From positions 1 to 64,000 of the IMG/VR virus record IMGVR_UViG_3300007276_000039: 64,000 nt of DNA. The stretch is one strand, 5' to 3'. Of the stretch, positions 63,092 through 64,000 are shown piece after piece. A program made the translations under genes and the position numbers. This DNA comes from a virus. Numbering within the stretch: the stretch's first letter is position 1; every line of letters begins with the position of its first letter. The notes beneath the pieces are model-generated. The model saw only the letters and a program-made list of their open reading frames with translations, was not told where the DNA came from and searched no databases.

Positions 63092-63429
63092 TGTACACCC
63101 TCCTTTGCACCTAAAGCCAATTCGTGAATGTCTTCCCACGACATGGCATGAATGTCCTCATTACTCATTGTGCCTATTTCGGGTGAACTCTTGAGAAGAG
63201 CACCACCTTCAAGAGCCATATCTCCCCGGAAAGGGTCAACTTGTAAGTCATTTGTGAAAGGAGTAGAGACATTGACAAGTCCCATTTTACGAAGAAGTTG
63301 TTGTGGGTTGTTGATGAGTCTTTTGAGAGCATCATTTTCAGCCTTAAGAATTGAAAGATTGGAATCCATAGACTCCATCTTATTGATGAGAACACCAATC
63401 AATTGTTCAGCATCGGATGATTCACTCAT
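63088..63429 (-). CDS. Small coiled-coil head-assembly protein, 113 aa
   Basis: The N-terminal half is an amphipathic helix (LIGVLINKMESMDSNLSILK) likely to form a coiled coil. The C-terminal end carries DIHAMSWEDIHELA, similar to the last residues of the protease/scaffold protein. Both features suggest an assembly or scaffold partner. It overlaps the next gene by 4 bases. Confidence 0.65.
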   Translation of the reverse strand: MSESSDAEQLIGVLINKMESMDSNLSILKAENDALKRLINNPQQLLRKMGLVNVSTPFTNDLQVDPFRGDMALEGGALLKSSPEIGTMSNEDIHAMSWEDIHELALGAKEGVQ

Positions 63430-63438
63430 TTAATCACC

Positions 63439-63789
63439 TCAAAGACGACGACCGTAGGAACCTGCGCTTCGTTTGTACTGTGGGCTGTGGCGGGAGGAAG
63501 ACATAAAGCCGAGTCGCTGTCCTTCAATGGCGGGCTTAGATGCTTCTTGTGGTTGCATTTTCAACACAGGGACACCGCCAGCAAAAATATCCCGTGGGCC
63601 TTGTGGGGTCACCACATCGGATTTAGCAATCTCTTGGTGCAAATCATCAGCCAAAAAATCGCTGAGTTTTTGTACTTCACTAAGGTGTTGCTTGGCCATT
63701 TGACCATCTCCACTTTCAAGAGCAGAAATAAATGATTTCTGTGCTTGTTCCATTTTTCGGGCCATCGGGTGCATTTTCAATAAGTCCAT
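63439..63789 (-). CDS. Putative portal-associated protein, 116 aa
   Basis: A helical protein with Gln/Lys-rich middle and basic Ser/Arg-rich C-terminus. ATG 63789 with AGGGAT upstream is preferred; the frame is open further to 63873. It belongs to the head operon. No motif seen. Confidence 0.55.
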   Translation of the reverse strand: MDLLKMHPMARKMEQAQKSFISALESGDGQMAKQHLSEVQKLSDFLADDLHQEIAKSDVVTPQGPRDIFAGGVPVLKMQPQEASKPAIEGQRLGFMSSSRHSPQYKRSAGSYGRRL

Positions 63790-63835
63790 GTTAATCCCTG
63801 CTATGTTCGCCTCATGCCTTTCGTCTTTAAGAGCA

Positions 63836-64000
63836 TTACTGTCCACGGGGGCGACGAGCATCCAAAAGTGCATTACTCAAGTTTTGTTGCATAGATGGTG
63901 CTGGCCCTCTTTGTTGTACATTCGTAAATGGTGCACCGCTACCCATACTTCCTCGTCGTTGAGGAGTCGCTGGCCCACGGTTTCGTAATCCCACGCCTTG
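63836..64000 (-). CDS. C-terminal end of a gene cut by the window edge (portal candidate)
   Basis: 54 codons of an open frame run in from the right edge and stop at TAA (63838-63836). The residues are Gly/Arg/Gln/Pro-rich and disordered-looking, a common style for the C-terminal tail of portal or minor head proteins. The position upstream of all other head genes makes portal the natural guess, but nothing in these residues proves it. Confidence 0.5.
   Translation of the reverse strand, partial: QGVGLRNRGPATPQRRGSMGSGAPFTNVQQRGPAPSMQQNLSNALLDARRPRGQ

Noticed and set aside
1-64000. tRNA genes, rRNA, insertion sequences, integrase or attachment sites
   Set aside because: No cloverleaf-like stretch, transposase, recombinase or terminal repeat pair was found by reading; nearly all bases are in recognisable coding frames.

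Overview
The window is almost entirely coding and looks like most of the genome of a tailed, head-tail (HK97-type) virus of an archaeon, most probably a magrovirus-like virus of marine Group II Euryarchaeota (Poseidoniales). The host assignment is an inference. It rests on a set of archaeal/eukaryotic-type genes carried together: family B DNA polymerase, PCNA-type sliding clamp, RFC small subunit, a PriS-type primase fused to a PriL-type Fe-S domain, an XPF/ERCC4-type nuclease, an MCM-like AAA+ protein and a group II chaperonin (thermosome). TATA-box promoters rather than bacterial -35/-10 boxes agree with this. No rRNA, tRNA, CRISPR array, integrase or insertion sequence was seen.

Layout. 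Bases 1-22135 are read on the + strand and form the early/replication half. First comes a string of small, overlapping accessory genes (1-7845: a dual-specificity phosphatase, a DUF932 protein, a DNA adenine methyltransferase, several zinc-ribbon miniproteins). The replication block follows (7875-21906): RFC-S, a possible OB-fold ssDNA-binding protein, a RecA/Sak4-like ATPase, PCNA, PolB, a MazG-like protein, a Cas4-like Fe-S nuclease, the primase, an XPF nuclease, an MCM-like helicase, a DEDDy exonuclease and the thermosome. Three near-identical 27-29 bp TATA elements lie at the ends of upstream genes, ahead of 2222, 7875 and 18399, and probably drive sub-operons.

Bases 22136-64000 are read on the - strand and form the late/structural half. 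In transcription order (right to left) it holds a cut-off gene (portal candidate by position only), small head-region genes, a 1,928-residue protein with an ATP-dependent DNA ligase-like domain near its C-terminus, prohead protease fused to a scaffold-like tail, HK97-type major capsid protein, head-completion genes, tail tube, two tail-assembly-chaperone-like genes with a possible frameshift site, a short tape measure protein, a 5,999-residue giant protein (18 kb, 28% of the window) with laminin-G-like domains near both ends, a DUF6321 protein and baseplate/tail-tip candidates. The two halves converge with no spacer at 22135/22136.

Working together, the early half would supply a nearly self-sufficient replication fork (primase, helicase, polymerase, clamp, one-subunit-type clamp loader, recombination and flap/branch nucleases). 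The thermosome could help fold virion proteins. The late half builds a head with protease maturation and a tail bearing one enormous host-contact protein. Large terminase, a confirmed portal and lysis genes are not seen and are expected outside the window.
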